Assembly: GCF_000372725.1 (NCBI RefSeq)
Contig: NW_005200861.1
Span: 3,955-60,188 of the forward strand
Direction of reading: 5' to 3'
DNA: 56,234 nt
Source: Emiliania huxleyi CCMP1516
Lineage: Eukaryota; Haptophyta; Isochrysidales; Noelaerhabdaceae
The stretch's first letter is position 1. Every line of letters begins with the position of its first letter. Both the position numbers and the translations under genes were made by a program. The notes beneath the pieces are model-generated. The model saw nothing but the letters and a program-made list of their open reading frames with translations, was not told the DNA's origin and made no database searches. Shown piece by piece: positions 25,663 to 34,989 of this stretch.

Positions 25663-26127
25663 CTCATTGCTCTTGACCTTTCTACCTATAACCTAACCTG
25701 CTGCCTGCGACGGATGGAGACCGACGTGAGAGCAACCTGGAAGCCACCGCAGCGGAAAGAATTTTAATGAACGACCAGAAAGAAACCGACTCGTGAGGCT
25801 GCGAAGCACGCCCAACATAGCGGGTACTTTCCGAGGCGCATTTCTCGAGTAGAAAGAAACTCCCGCAGCCGCTTCCTTTGCCTGCGACGTGTGGTCAAGA
25901 ACGGCGGAACTCGCCTCTCAGGTGGCTCCATCACACACGATGGACCCCTCGGCGGGCGCCGCGTTCGCTCCGCCCGAGCCGGCCTCCTCGGAGCCCGCGG
26001 GCGAGGGGCAGCTTGCCCTCGTGCCCGCCGCGCCGCCCGACCCGCCGCCCGTGGCTGCAGCGCGGCCCGCTCCGCCCATGCTTCACCACGAGCCGAGCGC
26101 AAACTCTGCCTTCGCCGTCGAGGTGCT
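25663..26127 (+). repeat. Tandem duplicate (truncated copy) of the MYB gene 5' end
   Basis: 465 bp near-identical to 26192-26656, offset exactly 529 bp. It includes the presumed promoter and leader, the start codon at 25940 and the first 62 or so codons (MDPSAGAAFAPPEPASSEPA). It ends at GAGGTGCT, where the true gene continues GCAGGGCC but this copy runs into a palindrome and then stops in frame. It is a 5' pseudo-copy, although it could still be transcribed. Confidence 0.93.
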
Positions 26128-26159
26128 TCTTTTAATTCCTAAACCAAGGAATTAAAAGA
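26128..26159. other. Perfect palindrome at the duplication junction
   Basis: TCTTTTAATTCC and GGAATTAAAAGA form a perfect 12-bp stem around an 8-nt loop. The hairpin lies exactly at the end of the first duplicate, inside the 64 bp of unique DNA between copies, so it may mark the break or insertion that made the duplication. Confidence 0.85.
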
Positions 26160-26468
26160 ATTTTCGCGGGGAACGAAGGTTCCAGATGTGACTCATTGCT
26201 CTTGACCTTTCTACCTATAACCTAACCTGCTGCCTGCGACGGATGGAGACCGACGTGAGAGCAACCTGGAAGCCACCGCAGCGGAAAGAATTTTAATGAA
26301 CGACCAGAAAGAAACCGACTCGTGAGGCTGCGAAGCACGCCCAACATAGCGGGTACTTTCCGAGGCGCATTTCTCGAGTAGAAAGAAACTCCCGCAGCCG
26401 CTTCCTTTGCCTGCGACGTGTGGTCAAGAACGGCGGAACTCGCCTCTCAGGTGGCTCCATCACACACG

Positions 26469-28541
26469 ATGGACCCCTCGGCGGGCGCCGCGTTCGCTCC
26501 GCCCGAGCCGGCCTCCTCGGAGCCCGCGGGCGAGGGGCAGCTTGCCCTCGTGCCCGCCGCGCCGCCCGACCCGCCGCCCGTGGCTGCAGCGCGGCCCGCT
26601 CCGCCCATGCTTCACCACGAGCCGAGCGCAAACTCTGCCTTCGCCGTCGAGGTGCTGCAGGGCCTTGCGTCCTCGGAGCCGCCGCTGGCCACCGCCACCA
26701 TGGCGCCGCTGCAAGAGATGCCGCCGGCGCCCGCGATGGCGCAGCAGCCGCCCGCCGTCGGCATGCCGGACGGCGGCGCTGCGATGTACGGCTACTACGG
26801 CGCTTCGGAGGGAAACCCGGCGGTGTACGGGGGCGCGTACCACCCGGCGATGTACGCGCCACTCGGCCAGCAGTCGGCCGCGGGCTACCCGGTGTCGGCA
26901 ATGCCGCCGCAATACTGGAGCTCGATGGGCTACTATCTGCAGCCAAACCAGCTGCAGCCCAACCAGCAGCCGGTCCCGATGCCGCAGTCGCAAGAGCCGC
27001 AGCAGCCGCCGCGCCAGCCGCGCCAGCAAAAGGCGGCGCCGGAGGCGACCGCCGCCGTGCCGGCCGCCGCCGGCAGCACCGCCGACGCCCGTGAGCTGGT
27101 GCCTCGCCCCGTCCTCCCGCGCGCACCGGCTGCTCCGGGGGCAGCACGCTCTCACACGCGCCTCCCCTCACACCCCCTCCCCGGCCGGCACGCATACGCC
27201 CCTCTCCTCCCAGCCCCTCCCCTCCCCCTCACCCCGCCGCAGGCAAGCCAGCCTGCGACTCGCCCCGCCAAGAAGGCAAAGACCTCGACCGTCACTCCCT
27301 GGCAAGCCCCCTGTAGACCGTCCCCAGACAGTGCCCAGACGCCGGCAACTCGACCGCCCCCACCCCCGCCCCCACTGTCGGCCTCCCCCTTGCGGCTTTC
27401 CTCCCCGGGCCCGCTCGGAACCTGCCCGGAACCTTCCCGCACCCCCCCCGCAGGCGCCCGTCCGAGGACTCGACCATCCTGCAGGGCGTCGCAGAGTCGG
27501 GCTGCAAGTGGTCCCTCATCGCGCAGCTCCTGCCCGGACGCTCCGACAACGCGGTCCGCAACAGGCGCGGGCCGGCGTCGAGACGGCGGCGCGGGCGGCG
27601 GCGCCTTCCCTGGACCTGGTCCGAGCCGCCGCCGTAGGTGGCACCGCCTCGAGAAGGCGGAGAGGCAGCGGCGCGAGGCGCTCGAGGCGGGCCGGCCGGT
27701 GGAGGGGTACCGCTGCCGCAAGTGCGGCCACTTCAAGAAGGGGCACATGTGCCTCGGCCTCGAGGGCGGGCAGCAGGCGCAGCAGGCGGTGCAGCAGGCG
27801 CAGGCGGCGGCGCAGGCGCAGGCGGGCCAGCAGCAGCAGATGATGCAGCAGCAGCAGATGCTGATGATGCAGCAGATGCAGGGCGGGGGCATGGCGGCCG
27901 GTGGTACGGCGTACACGTACCCCTCTGGTGCTCGCTGGACGGGTGGCGGCGTCCGTCTGGGACACGTCCCTGACACGTCCCTGACATGTCGTGCAGGGAT
28001 GGAGGAGCTGCAGCGGATGGGACACGTGTCAGGGATGGAGGAGCTGCAGCGCGCCGTCGCGGCGAGCGCAGCCGACCCGGCCGGCGGGGGCTGGCTCGGG
28101 GGCGGGTACGCCCTGCACGGCCTCTCGCGGCAGACTGCAGACGTGCTCGGCGAGGGCGGCGCGGCGGCGGGCGTGGCGGGACTCTCCTCAGGCTTCTCCC
28201 CGACGGTTGCGGCCGCAAAGGCGGCGCAGCTCGACGCACTGCGCGAGTCGCTGGCCGCGGGGCAGCCTGTCGGGCAGCTTGCGGCGCTGGGCAACCCGGT
28301 GATGGGTGGGGCCCCGATGGCGGCATACCCGTCAGCCGCGTACCCGTCGATGGGCGGCAGGCTGCAGGGCGACACCCAGCCCGTGTGTGCAGCCGCGGCG
28401 GACGGGTCCATTACGTCGCTCGGCGGGGCGGACGGCGGCGGGGCGGGCGGCGCCCATTACGGCGCCCCGCCGCAGCCCAGCCCCGTGACGGAGCCCGTGC
28501 CGCAGCTGGTGCCGGCCGGCGAGGCGGCCGGGCAGCGGTAG
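26469..28541 (+). CDS. MYB-like DNA-binding protein with Cys/His zinc-binding motif
   Basis: Exons 26469-27301, 27454-27564 and 27638-28541 give a continuous frame of up to 615 residues. The N-terminal half is Pro/Gln/Tyr-rich. The exon junctions assemble one MYB repeat: TPWRPSEDSTILQGVAESGC, then KWSLIAQLLPGRSDNAVRNR, then WHRLEKAERQRREAL, with three regularly spaced Trp. Directly after it, YRCRKCGHFKKGHMC is a compact CxxC-H-C zinc-binding motif, then a Gln-rich coiled region. This fits a sequence-specific transcription regulator; targets are unknown. Introns 27302-27453 and 27565-27637 are GC-AG. In-frame stretches at about 27130-27240 and 27937-28035 look intronic (pyrimidine-rich; CCCTGACACGT repeats), so the mature protein may be shorter. 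The 5' 190 bp are duplicated upstream. Confidence 0.8.
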   Translation: MDPSAGAAFAPPEPASSEPAGEGQLALVPAAPPDPPPVAAARPAPPMLHHEPSANSAFAVEVLQGLASSEPPLATATMAPLQEMPPAPAMAQQPPAVGMPDGGAAMYGYYGASEGNPAVYGGAYHPAMYAPLGQQSAAGYPVSAMPPQYWSSMGYYLQPNQLQPNQQPVPMPQSQEPQQPPRQPRQQKAAPEATAAVPAAAGSTADARELVPRPVLPRAPAAPGAARSHTRLPSHPLPGRHAYAPLLPAPPLPLTPPQASQPATRPAKKAKTSTVTPWQAPCRPSPDSAQTPATRPPPPPPPLSASPLRLSSPGPLGTCPEPSRTPPAGARPRTRPSCRASQSRAASGPSSRSSCPDAPTTRSATGAGRRRDGGAGGGAFPGPGPSRRRRWHRLEKAERQRREALEAGRPVEGYRCRKCGHFKKGHMCLGLEGGQQAQQAVQQAQAAAQAQAGQQQQMMQQQQMLMMQQMQGGGMAAGGTAYTYPSGARWTGGGVRLGHVPDTSLTCRAGMEELQRMGHVSGMEELQRAVAASAADPAGGGWLGGGYALHGLSRQTADVLGEGGAAAGVAGLSSGFSPTVAAAKAAQLDALRESLAAGQPVGQLAALGNPVMGGAPMAAYPSAAYPSMGGRLQGDTQPVCAAAADGSITSLGGADGGGAGGAHYGAPPQPSPVTEPVPQLVPAGEAAGQR

Positions 28542-28949
28542 TGCGCATCGCACGTCGGCAGCGTCGCATATCGTGGACAGCCTGCCCGTCTTCCCTTCTC
28601 TTCTACAGGTACAGGCTCAGCCGCCACCTCTGGGCGGCTTCCTCCAGCCTCACTCATGAATCTTGCCGGCCATCGCGGGCCGGGACCGCGAGGAACCAGG
28701 CACTCAGGTTATGTACGTTGCATGTGGCGGTTTTTGCCGCGCGTCCCGACTGCCCCGTGTGCGTGTGTGTGGTTGAGTTTCGAAATTAACACTCCGCAGT
28801 GTGCGCGGTGTCGCGCATCTCGGCACACACATGTGTATATATCGCTCGCGCTTAAACTCTCTCTTGCGCGCGCGCGACGTCTGACGACTGAACACCGCAC
28901 ACTCCATCGCGCGCGAACACCTCACGTACGGCTTTAGACTCTCTACCCG
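28542..28949. other. Intergenic, convergent genes
   Basis: Lies between the stops of the MYB gene (+) and the carotenoid-isomerase-like gene (-). No feature recognised. Confidence 0.5.
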
Positions 28950-31486
28950 TCATCGGCGCTGCAGGAGCGGCTCGCCGGCGCTGCTCGGCATCTTGATCTT
29001 GTCGTTCATCTTCAGCTGCTCCCAGACACTGAGCAGCGCGTTCGCGCACTGCGCGCCGCTGCTCGCGACGGCGGGCACGCCGATGCCCGCCGTCGTCGAG
29101 TCGCCGCAGCGGAAGAGGCCGGGCAGCGGCGTCGTCACCTTTGGGAACTCGAAGCCGCCGCCCGCCGCGAGGGCGAGGCCGTAGTTGCCGCGGTGGCGGC
29201 GGAGGAAGCGCGCGTGCGTGAGCGGCGTGCCGATCTGGCGGACGACGACGCCCTCCTCCACGCGCGGCACCCGCCTCCGGATCGCCTCCCACATCGGGGC
29301 GGCGCGCTCCTCCTTGAGGGCGAGGTAGGCTGCGTCCTGCGGCCGGAGGGCGAGGGCGAGGGAGCGGGCTGGGGTCGGGGCTGGGGCGGGGTCGGGCTCC
29401 TTGAGGGCGACGGTACTCCGCGTCTAGCGACGCCGCACAGCTCCCGCACGTCGAGGGGACGGGAGAGGGCTGTCGCGCGGGAGAGGGGGGAGAGGGGACG
29501 GGAGAGGGCTGTCGCGCGGGAGAGGGGGGAGAGGGGACGGGAGAGGGGGGAGAGGGGACGGGAGAGGGGGGAGAGGGGACGGGAGAGGGGGGAGAGGGGA
29601 CGGGAGAGGGGGGGGGAGGGAGCGGGAGAGGGGGGAGAGGGGACGGGAGAGGGGGGAGAGGGGACGGGAGAGGGGGGAGAGGGGGAGAGGGCCCCACGCT
29701 CGCGGGCGGAGGCGAGGTGACCTTGTTTGTGTCGACGCCCTCGAACCGCTCCCAGATGTGGTACGGCTCGTTGCCAGCCTGCAGCCAAGGCGCGGCCGAG
29801 GTGCGGCCGAGGTGTGCGGCGTCCGGGGGTTGGTGCGGCTCGCCGCCCGCCGTGTATGCGTGGATCACGTGGTGCCCCTCCGGCGCGAGGGACGGGTCGA
29901 GGATCGAAGGCACGCTCACCTGCAGGGTGTGGGGTAGGGGTAGGCTCAGCTGAAAGGGCGGGGGCTCCGAGGAGCTCTCCACGAGGGCTCGCGAGGGTCG
30001 AGGGGCGGCGGGCTCGCCACGATCACGTTGCCCGGCGCGTCGATCGGCACGTCCCAGCTGTTGACCACGGTCCACTGCGGAGGCAAGTCGGGCGGCATCG
30101 CGTCCGCCCTCACGCCCAAGTGCAAGTGCATGAACGACTTGCAGAGCGGCAGCCCCGCCCCGTCGGCCGGCCCGTCGTCGTCGCTGTACACCGGCGCCGC
30201 TGGAGCGAGCAGCGCGTCGCGCTCCTCATCGAAGCCGGCGTGCGCGCCCTCGGGCACCATCCGGAAAGTGTTGTGCAGGTCGGCCTACGGGGCAGGGACT
30301 CCCTCTCAAGGGGGAGGCTCCAGTGCCTCGCCGGAGGCCGCTCTGCGGGTCGGCGTTTGAGACGACGGCGCGCTTGGCGCGGAGCAGCCTGCCGCCTGCG
30401 GGACGTGTCCTGGACATGTCCTGGACAGGTCGCGGGCGTGTCACGGGTTCGCAGCAACCCGCCGCCCTTGAGGCGGACGCCGGCCGCTCGCCCCTCCTCC
30501 ACCACAACCTCCTCGACGGGCGTCGAGGTGCGCACGGAGCAGCCGGCGTGCTTGGTCACTCCGCGCGCCAGCGCCGCCGCCATCGCCCCGCTCCCGCCCT
30601 TTGGGAAGTCCATCACCGCGTCCGGCTTGTAAAACTCGTCCACCATGAAGGCCATCACGGCGGTCAGAGTGCCGTTCGAGGGCAGCCCCTGCAGCAAGAA
30701 GGCGATCAGGTCGAGGTAGTTCTTGAGGAAGGGGTCGCGCACGCCGTACGCCTCCAGGTCGAAGGGGGCGGTGATCTTCTGCGCGTTCAGGATCACGTCG
30801 AGGAAGGCTCGCGGGTAGCGCGCGCCAAGCGTGAGCAGCACGCCCGCGTCGCCGCGCACCGCAGTCGAGGGCAGCGCGGTGACGCCCTTGGTCAGCGGCA
30901 TCAGCTGCTCCGCGAGCCGGTCCCAGTCCTCCCTTGCCGTCGGGCCGCCGTACCGGCGCAGGATCTCCATGAAGTTCTCGGCGCCAATGGAGAGCTCGTA
31001 CCCTTCGGGAACCTCGGGCAGGTGCGCGCCCCAAGTGTCATAGTTGATCCACTCGGGCTCCTCGCCAACCATCTGGAAGATGTGCTTGAGCGGGTTCGGG
31101 CTCGCGTCCGCGCTCAGGCCGCTGTACAGCGACGGGCCCGCCTCGAACTTGAAGACCGGCTGCGGCTTCTTGGCCAGCAGCTCCGACGGGACCGGCTTGC
31201 CGTCCATGTTGACGTTGAACTCGTGCGCGCAGCCGCCAATCTCGTAGTGCGACTCCAGCACCGCGACCTTGAGGCCCTGCGACGCGAGCAGGCCGGCGCA
31301 AGACAGGCCGCCGAGGCCGGCACCGACCACCACGACATCCACCTCTTCCGAAGCCGGTGCGCAAGCCCGGACGGCCGGCGCGCGCAGCCGCAGCGGAGGC
31401 GCATGCGCGGGTGCGAGGCCAAAGCCAGCGGCGGAGGGCAGCGAGATCAGCAGTGCGGTGAGGGTTAAGGTCAGCGGCGTCAACAT
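28950..31486 (-). CDS. Carotenoid isomerase/phytoene desaturase-like oxidoreductase, plastid
   Basis: Six exons (31486-30466, 30395-30355, 30284-30018, 29919-29851, 29778-29722, 29336-28950) give 613 residues. The FAD site is VVVVGAGLGGLSCAGLLASQ with VLESHYEIGGCAHEF. CRTISO-like features are GSGAMAAALARGV, GVRLKGGRLLRAKRAVVSNA, VSVPSILDPSLAPEGHHVIHAYT and a C-terminal GLFRCGDSTTAGIGVPAVAS. It probably isomerises or desaturates carotenoid precursors in the plastid; the exact reaction is not decided by sequence. The N-terminus MLTPLTLTLTALLISLPSAA runs into GFGLAPA, a signal peptide with an ASAFAP-like cleavage zone. Introns 30465-30396 and 30354-30285 are both 70 nt GC-AG. Intron 29719/21-29337 is a long minisatellite. 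A MITE-like element ends 14 bp upstream of the ATG. Confidence 0.93.
29455..29695. repeat. Intronic minisatellite GAGAGGGGACGGGAGAGGGG
   Basis: About ten tandem units of roughly 20-24 bp inside the 383-385-nt last intron of the carotenoid-isomerase-like gene. Two larger units near 29460-29530 contain GCTGTCGCGCGG. Confidence 0.9.
30396..30465 (-). other. GC-AG intron with 5' copy of the next exon
   Basis: Opens GCGGCGGGTTGCTGCG; the next exon opens GCGGCAGGCTGCTCCG. The body carries CCAGGACATGTCCAGGACAC, the 11-nt type A repeat, and ends CCCGCAG. Splicing gives VRLKG-GRLLRAKRAVV, exactly the family sequence. Confidence 0.92.
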
Positions 31487-31506
31487 GTCGAATCCGGTGT
31501 CGCTCC

Positions 31507-31915
31507 CAGGTGTATTCTTTTTTTGCTTGGGCGGACAGCATGACGGGGTAGGTAGGGTAGGTCTGGGCCCTCCCGTCGGGGTTTTCCCTCTCTTCACGCC
31601 GGAATTTTCACAGCAAAAAAAGAAATTTTCCGCGGAAATCACAATGTCAACCCTCCCCAAGTGGGTGATCTGGTGCTTGTAGGGCTTGAGAGTGGCCTGT
31701 CATGTCTCAGGAAGGACTGTGGTTGCAGGAGAGTACCACCAACCATCACTTTAGTTGGTATAGTACCCCACCTTCACCCGTCCCATGATTTCTTTTTTAG
31801 TTTCCCATAAGTAGGGTAGGTAGGTAGGTAGGTAGGTAGGGGCAGGGCAGGGGCCGGTCAGGTTTTTCCAGAATTTCATCATGCTGTCCGCCCAAGCAAA
31901 AAAAGAATACACCTG
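31507..31915. mobile_element. MITE-like element with 37-bp perfect TIRs and 7-bp TSD
   Basis: Left end 31507-31543 opens CAGGTGTATTCTTTTTTTGC and is an exact reverse complement of the right end 31879-31915, which closes GAATACACCTG. Direct repeats TCGCTCC flank it at 31500-31506 and 31916-31922. The 409-bp interior holds (GTAG)n runs near both ends and no transposase frame, so it is non-autonomous. The terminal CAGG...CCTG and a 7-8-bp target duplication suggest an hAT-like or similar cut-and-paste parent. It sits in the presumed leader or promoter of the carotenoid-isomerase-like gene. Confidence 0.88.
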
Positions 31916-32369
31916 TCGCTCCTGTGCTTCTCGGAAGATGAATATTAACAAAAAAGACTGAAGGGCCTCGCGCAACACTGGGCACGGGACTGGTGCAAAA
32001 AGATTTTTGCGCCTGCGCAGTCATCCACGGCAAACTCTACCCGCAACACGCCGTCAACGGTGGGTTTGAAGAGCTCATCAACTTGCCAACCGCATTTGGT
32101 GTGCGGTTACAAACTGCAAAACAAAACAACTCCAATATGCATACAAGTGCTCCAAGTCGCAAGTGCATTTGGTTGGTCTATCTTTCTCGGCCTCACGTTT
32201 GCGCATCTTTCTTGGGGTCGAGTTCGAGGGAGAGATCGAGGCGTGTTCCGATGATCCCGACAACAAAATGATCCCGAGGCAATGGCTGTTCTGCGACGCA
32301 GGAACTTCAGCTGTCCGTTTCATATCTCCCTCGAAACTTCAGCTGTGGCTTCCGCCCCCCCGCCCGGGC

Positions 32370-33977
32370 ATGGGCTGTGGTGCGTCGGCGGCGAACAAGG
32401 CGGACGCGGCCAAAGTCAGCCCGGAGCCGCCCGCAGCGGATGGAAGCGTGGACAAGGCGGACGTGGCCAAAGTCAGCCCGGAGCCGCCCGCAACGGATGG
32501 AAGCGTGGATAAGGCGGACGCGGCCAAAGTCAACCCGGAGCCTCCCGCAATGGATGGAAGCGTGGAGGAGGTGGACGTGCTGCTGATCGGCGCAGGGTTC
32601 ACTGGCTGCTGGTTCGCCGACAAGCTGAGGGCCCGGTACAGCGCCGACCAGCTCTCCGTGGCGATGGTGGAGATGTCGCACCGCGTGGGCGGGCGGCTGA
32701 TGTCGGACGATAACGACGGGTCCGGATCCATCGTGAAGGACGAGCTGGGCGGCATGCGCCTCTTCCCCTCCAAGATGCCGCGCATCGCGGCGCTGGTGGA
32801 GCGCTTCGGGCTGGACGTGGTGCCGCTGTCCCTAGCGGACGAGGGCAACCTGTTCCACTTCCATGGGGCGACTGGGCGCAAGAAGGACGCCAAGATGCCG
32901 ACCGGCGGCCGCTGGGCGGGGTGCCCCCCCTCGGATATGTCCAAGGCTGCCGTGGCGGCGTATAAGGCGACCGAGGCGTGGGCGGCGTGCGGGCAGAGCG
33001 CGTACGCGTGCCCCGAGCTCCGCGAGCTGAGCGTGCCCGCGTTCCTCGCCAAATACGCGGAGGCCAGCGAGGAGGAGGTGGCTTGCTACTTCGCTCTCTC
33101 GGGCTACAACCTGTACCACGGCGACGTCCAGGCGGCCATCATGGTGCACGCCTCGGAGCTGTACGGCAGCGCGCTGAGCGAGCACCACTTCGTGCGCCAG
33201 GGGTACATGGAGGTGGTGAAGCGCCTGCAGAAAGCCAGTGGCGTGGAGCCGCGCATGGAGACCAAGGTGGCCTCGCTGTCGCGCCGCGAGTCTGACGGGC
33301 GGGTGGTGGCCACGCTGGAGGGCAAGCACGCGGGCACGATCGCGGCCAAAAAGGTGCTCGTCGGGGTCACGGCCGCGCAGTTGGCGCGGATCCGAGGCTG
33401 GGACAAGCTGGTGAGCCGCAACCGCGCGGCCGCGGTGCAGGCCTCCAAGCACATCCCGCTGTTCAAGTGCTTCCTGGACTTCCCCAAGCCCTGGTGGCAG
33501 GCTCACGGCTTCGTTGCCGGGAAGTCGGTCACTGACACGGACGTGCGGCAGATCCACTACTACGACGACGAGGACCTGCTGCTGTACGTGTCGGACGGCG
33601 ACAGCGAGGCCACGCGGTACGCGTCGCACCTGGGCGAGGCCTTCAAGGCGGACAAGGAGAAGGCGCTGCGCGACGCGTGGTCCGTGGTGAAGAAGGTGCA
33701 CGCAGAGGCGGGCGTGCCCGAGGAGGACATGGTGGAGCCCAGCTACGCGAGATGCGTGCACGCGTACTGGGAGGCGGGTTCGCACAAGTGGCGCGTGGGC
33801 GCGGACGTGCGCCAGTGCGTCGCCAGCGTGGCGGACGGCAGCGCCGACGGCAGTCAGGTCTATCTGGCGGGTGACGCGTTCTGCGACATGCAGGGCTGGG
33901 TGGAGGGCGCCATCGACGTGGCCGAGCAGGCGTTCGCCAAGGCGTTCCCGAAGGACGAGAAGGCGCTGGGCGCGTGA
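32370..33977 (+). CDS. Flavin amine oxidase-like protein with lipid-anchor N-terminus
   Basis: A single-exon frame of 535 residues from the ATG at 32370. It begins MGCGAS, an N-myristoylation/palmitoylation signature, so the protein is probably membrane-tethered. Three 19-residue repeats follow (KADAAKVSPEPPAADGSVD and variants), made by tandem DNA repeats at about 32397-32565. The FAD-binding core is VDVLLIGAGFTGCWFADKL, then EMSHRVGGRLMS, DELGGMRLFPSKMPRI and C-terminal VYLAGDAFCDMQGWVEGAID, as in the monoamine-oxidase/FAD superfamily. The substrate is unknown. The absence of introns and a more even codon choice contrast with the intron-rich neighbours; retroposition or transfer is possible but unproved. 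Upstream codons in frame to 32163 lack family similarity. Confidence 0.85.
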   Translation: MGCGASAANKADAAKVSPEPPAADGSVDKADVAKVSPEPPATDGSVDKADAAKVNPEPPAMDGSVEEVDVLLIGAGFTGCWFADKLRARYSADQLSVAMVEMSHRVGGRLMSDDNDGSGSIVKDELGGMRLFPSKMPRIAALVERFGLDVVPLSLADEGNLFHFHGATGRKKDAKMPTGGRWAGCPPSDMSKAAVAAYKATEAWAACGQSAYACPELRELSVPAFLAKYAEASEEEVACYFALSGYNLYHGDVQAAIMVHASELYGSALSEHHFVRQGYMEVVKRLQKASGVEPRMETKVASLSRRESDGRVVATLEGKHAGTIAAKKVLVGVTAAQLARIRGWDKLVSRNRAAAVQASKHIPLFKCFLDFPKPWWQAHGFVAGKSVTDTDVRQIHYYDDEDLLLYVSDGDSEATRYASHLGEAFKADKEKALRDAWSVVKKVHAEAGVPEEDMVEPSYARCVHAYWEAGSHKWRVGADVRQCVASVADGSADGSQVYLAGDAFCDMQGWVEGAIDVAEQAFAKAFPKDEKALGA

Positions 33978-34233
33978 TTCCCACGACGCGGCTCCCGAGT
34001 TCGTATGATCCGGCGCGCGGTGCCGCTACGGCTCTCTGGTCTCGCCCCCGTTCGCAGCGTGGCGATGGCATAGGGCGCTTTTCTGCGACGGATTTAGAAA
34101 GGGAAACAGAATTTTGCGACGGAAAAAGAAAACGCCGGCGGACTTGCTCGCCCGCGTTCGCGCGAGCCATTTTCTGCACTCGGCTGTGCTCACGCCCTGC
34201 GTGCTCGCCGCCCTGCGTGTGTCTCCACTCGGC

Positions 34234-34989
34234 ATGCTTCGCAACGCGCATCGCGCCATATCCAACGCCGCGCGCCGGCCAGAGCTGCGACGAACACCCC
34301 AGGTGCTCGCCCGCCGTGCATTCTGCGCTCCAGTCGCGGTCCGCCCGCTCCATCTGCTGCTTTACCATTATACTGAGGACGCCGACGTGAAGCGGGAGCC
34401 TCATCGCGCCCGCCACCTCGCGGCGGCGCGGGCGGCAGAGGCTCGCGGCGACCTGCTGCTCGGCGGAGCGCTGTCGCAGCCGCTCGACGGCGCCGTCCTC
34501 GTCTTCGCGGACGGCGCGGCGGCGGAGGAGTTCGCCGCCGGCGACCCGTACGTCGCCGAGGGGATCGTCGAGACCTGGACGGTTCGCGAGTGGTCGGCGG
34601 TGGCGGGCTCGCTGCTGCAGCACGTCCCTCCGCCGCCGCCCTTTCCGTCGTACGAGTGGCAGCGCTTCGCGGACGGCGTGGCGGTCCCCGCGGGGTTGGA
34701 GGTGGAGCTTCCACTCGACGGGCGGCCTGGCCGGGCGCGCATCCCTCCCTGCTGGCAGCTCGACGTGTGGGTGGACGAGGCGCGCGGCTTCTGGCGAGGA
34801 GAGGTGCGGCGCGAGACGACGGTCGGCGAGCTTCGCTCCCTGGCGGCGAGGCACGCGGGCTGCTCGAGCGAGGCGGTCACGCTGCGCCTCGACGGGGCGC
34901 CGCTCGACGACGACGCCGCGACGGCGGAGCAGATCGACCTGTTTGGCCGCAAGGGCGCGCTCGAGGTGCTGGTGGAGGAGGCGCGGTGA
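34234..34989 (+). CDS. YCII-domain protein with C-terminal ubiquitin-like segment
   Basis: Intronless, 251 residues from the ATG at 34234. An Arg-rich amphipathic presequence (MLRNAHRAISNAARRPELRR) suggests mitochondrial import. Residues about 40-125 match the YCII family: LLLYHYTEDADVKREPHRAR, GDLLLGGALSQP, AGDPYVAEGIVETWTVREW, with His and Asp positions typical of the fold. The last 90 residues (TTVGELRSLAARHAGCSSEA then VTLRLDGAPLDDDA) look like a ubiquitin-like beta-grasp. YCII proteins are small dimeric enzymes of mostly unknown reaction; this fusion is unusual to me. Confidence 0.75.
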   Translation: MLRNAHRAISNAARRPELRRTPQVLARRAFCAPVAVRPLHLLLYHYTEDADVKREPHRARHLAAARAAEARGDLLLGGALSQPLDGAVLVFADGAAAEEFAAGDPYVAEGIVETWTVREWSAVAGSLLQHVPPPPPFPSYEWQRFADGVAVPAGLEVELPLDGRPGRARIPPCWQLDVWVDEARGFWRGEVRRETTVGELRSLAARHAGCSSEAVTLRLDGAPLDDDAATAEQIDLFGRKGALEVLVEEAR

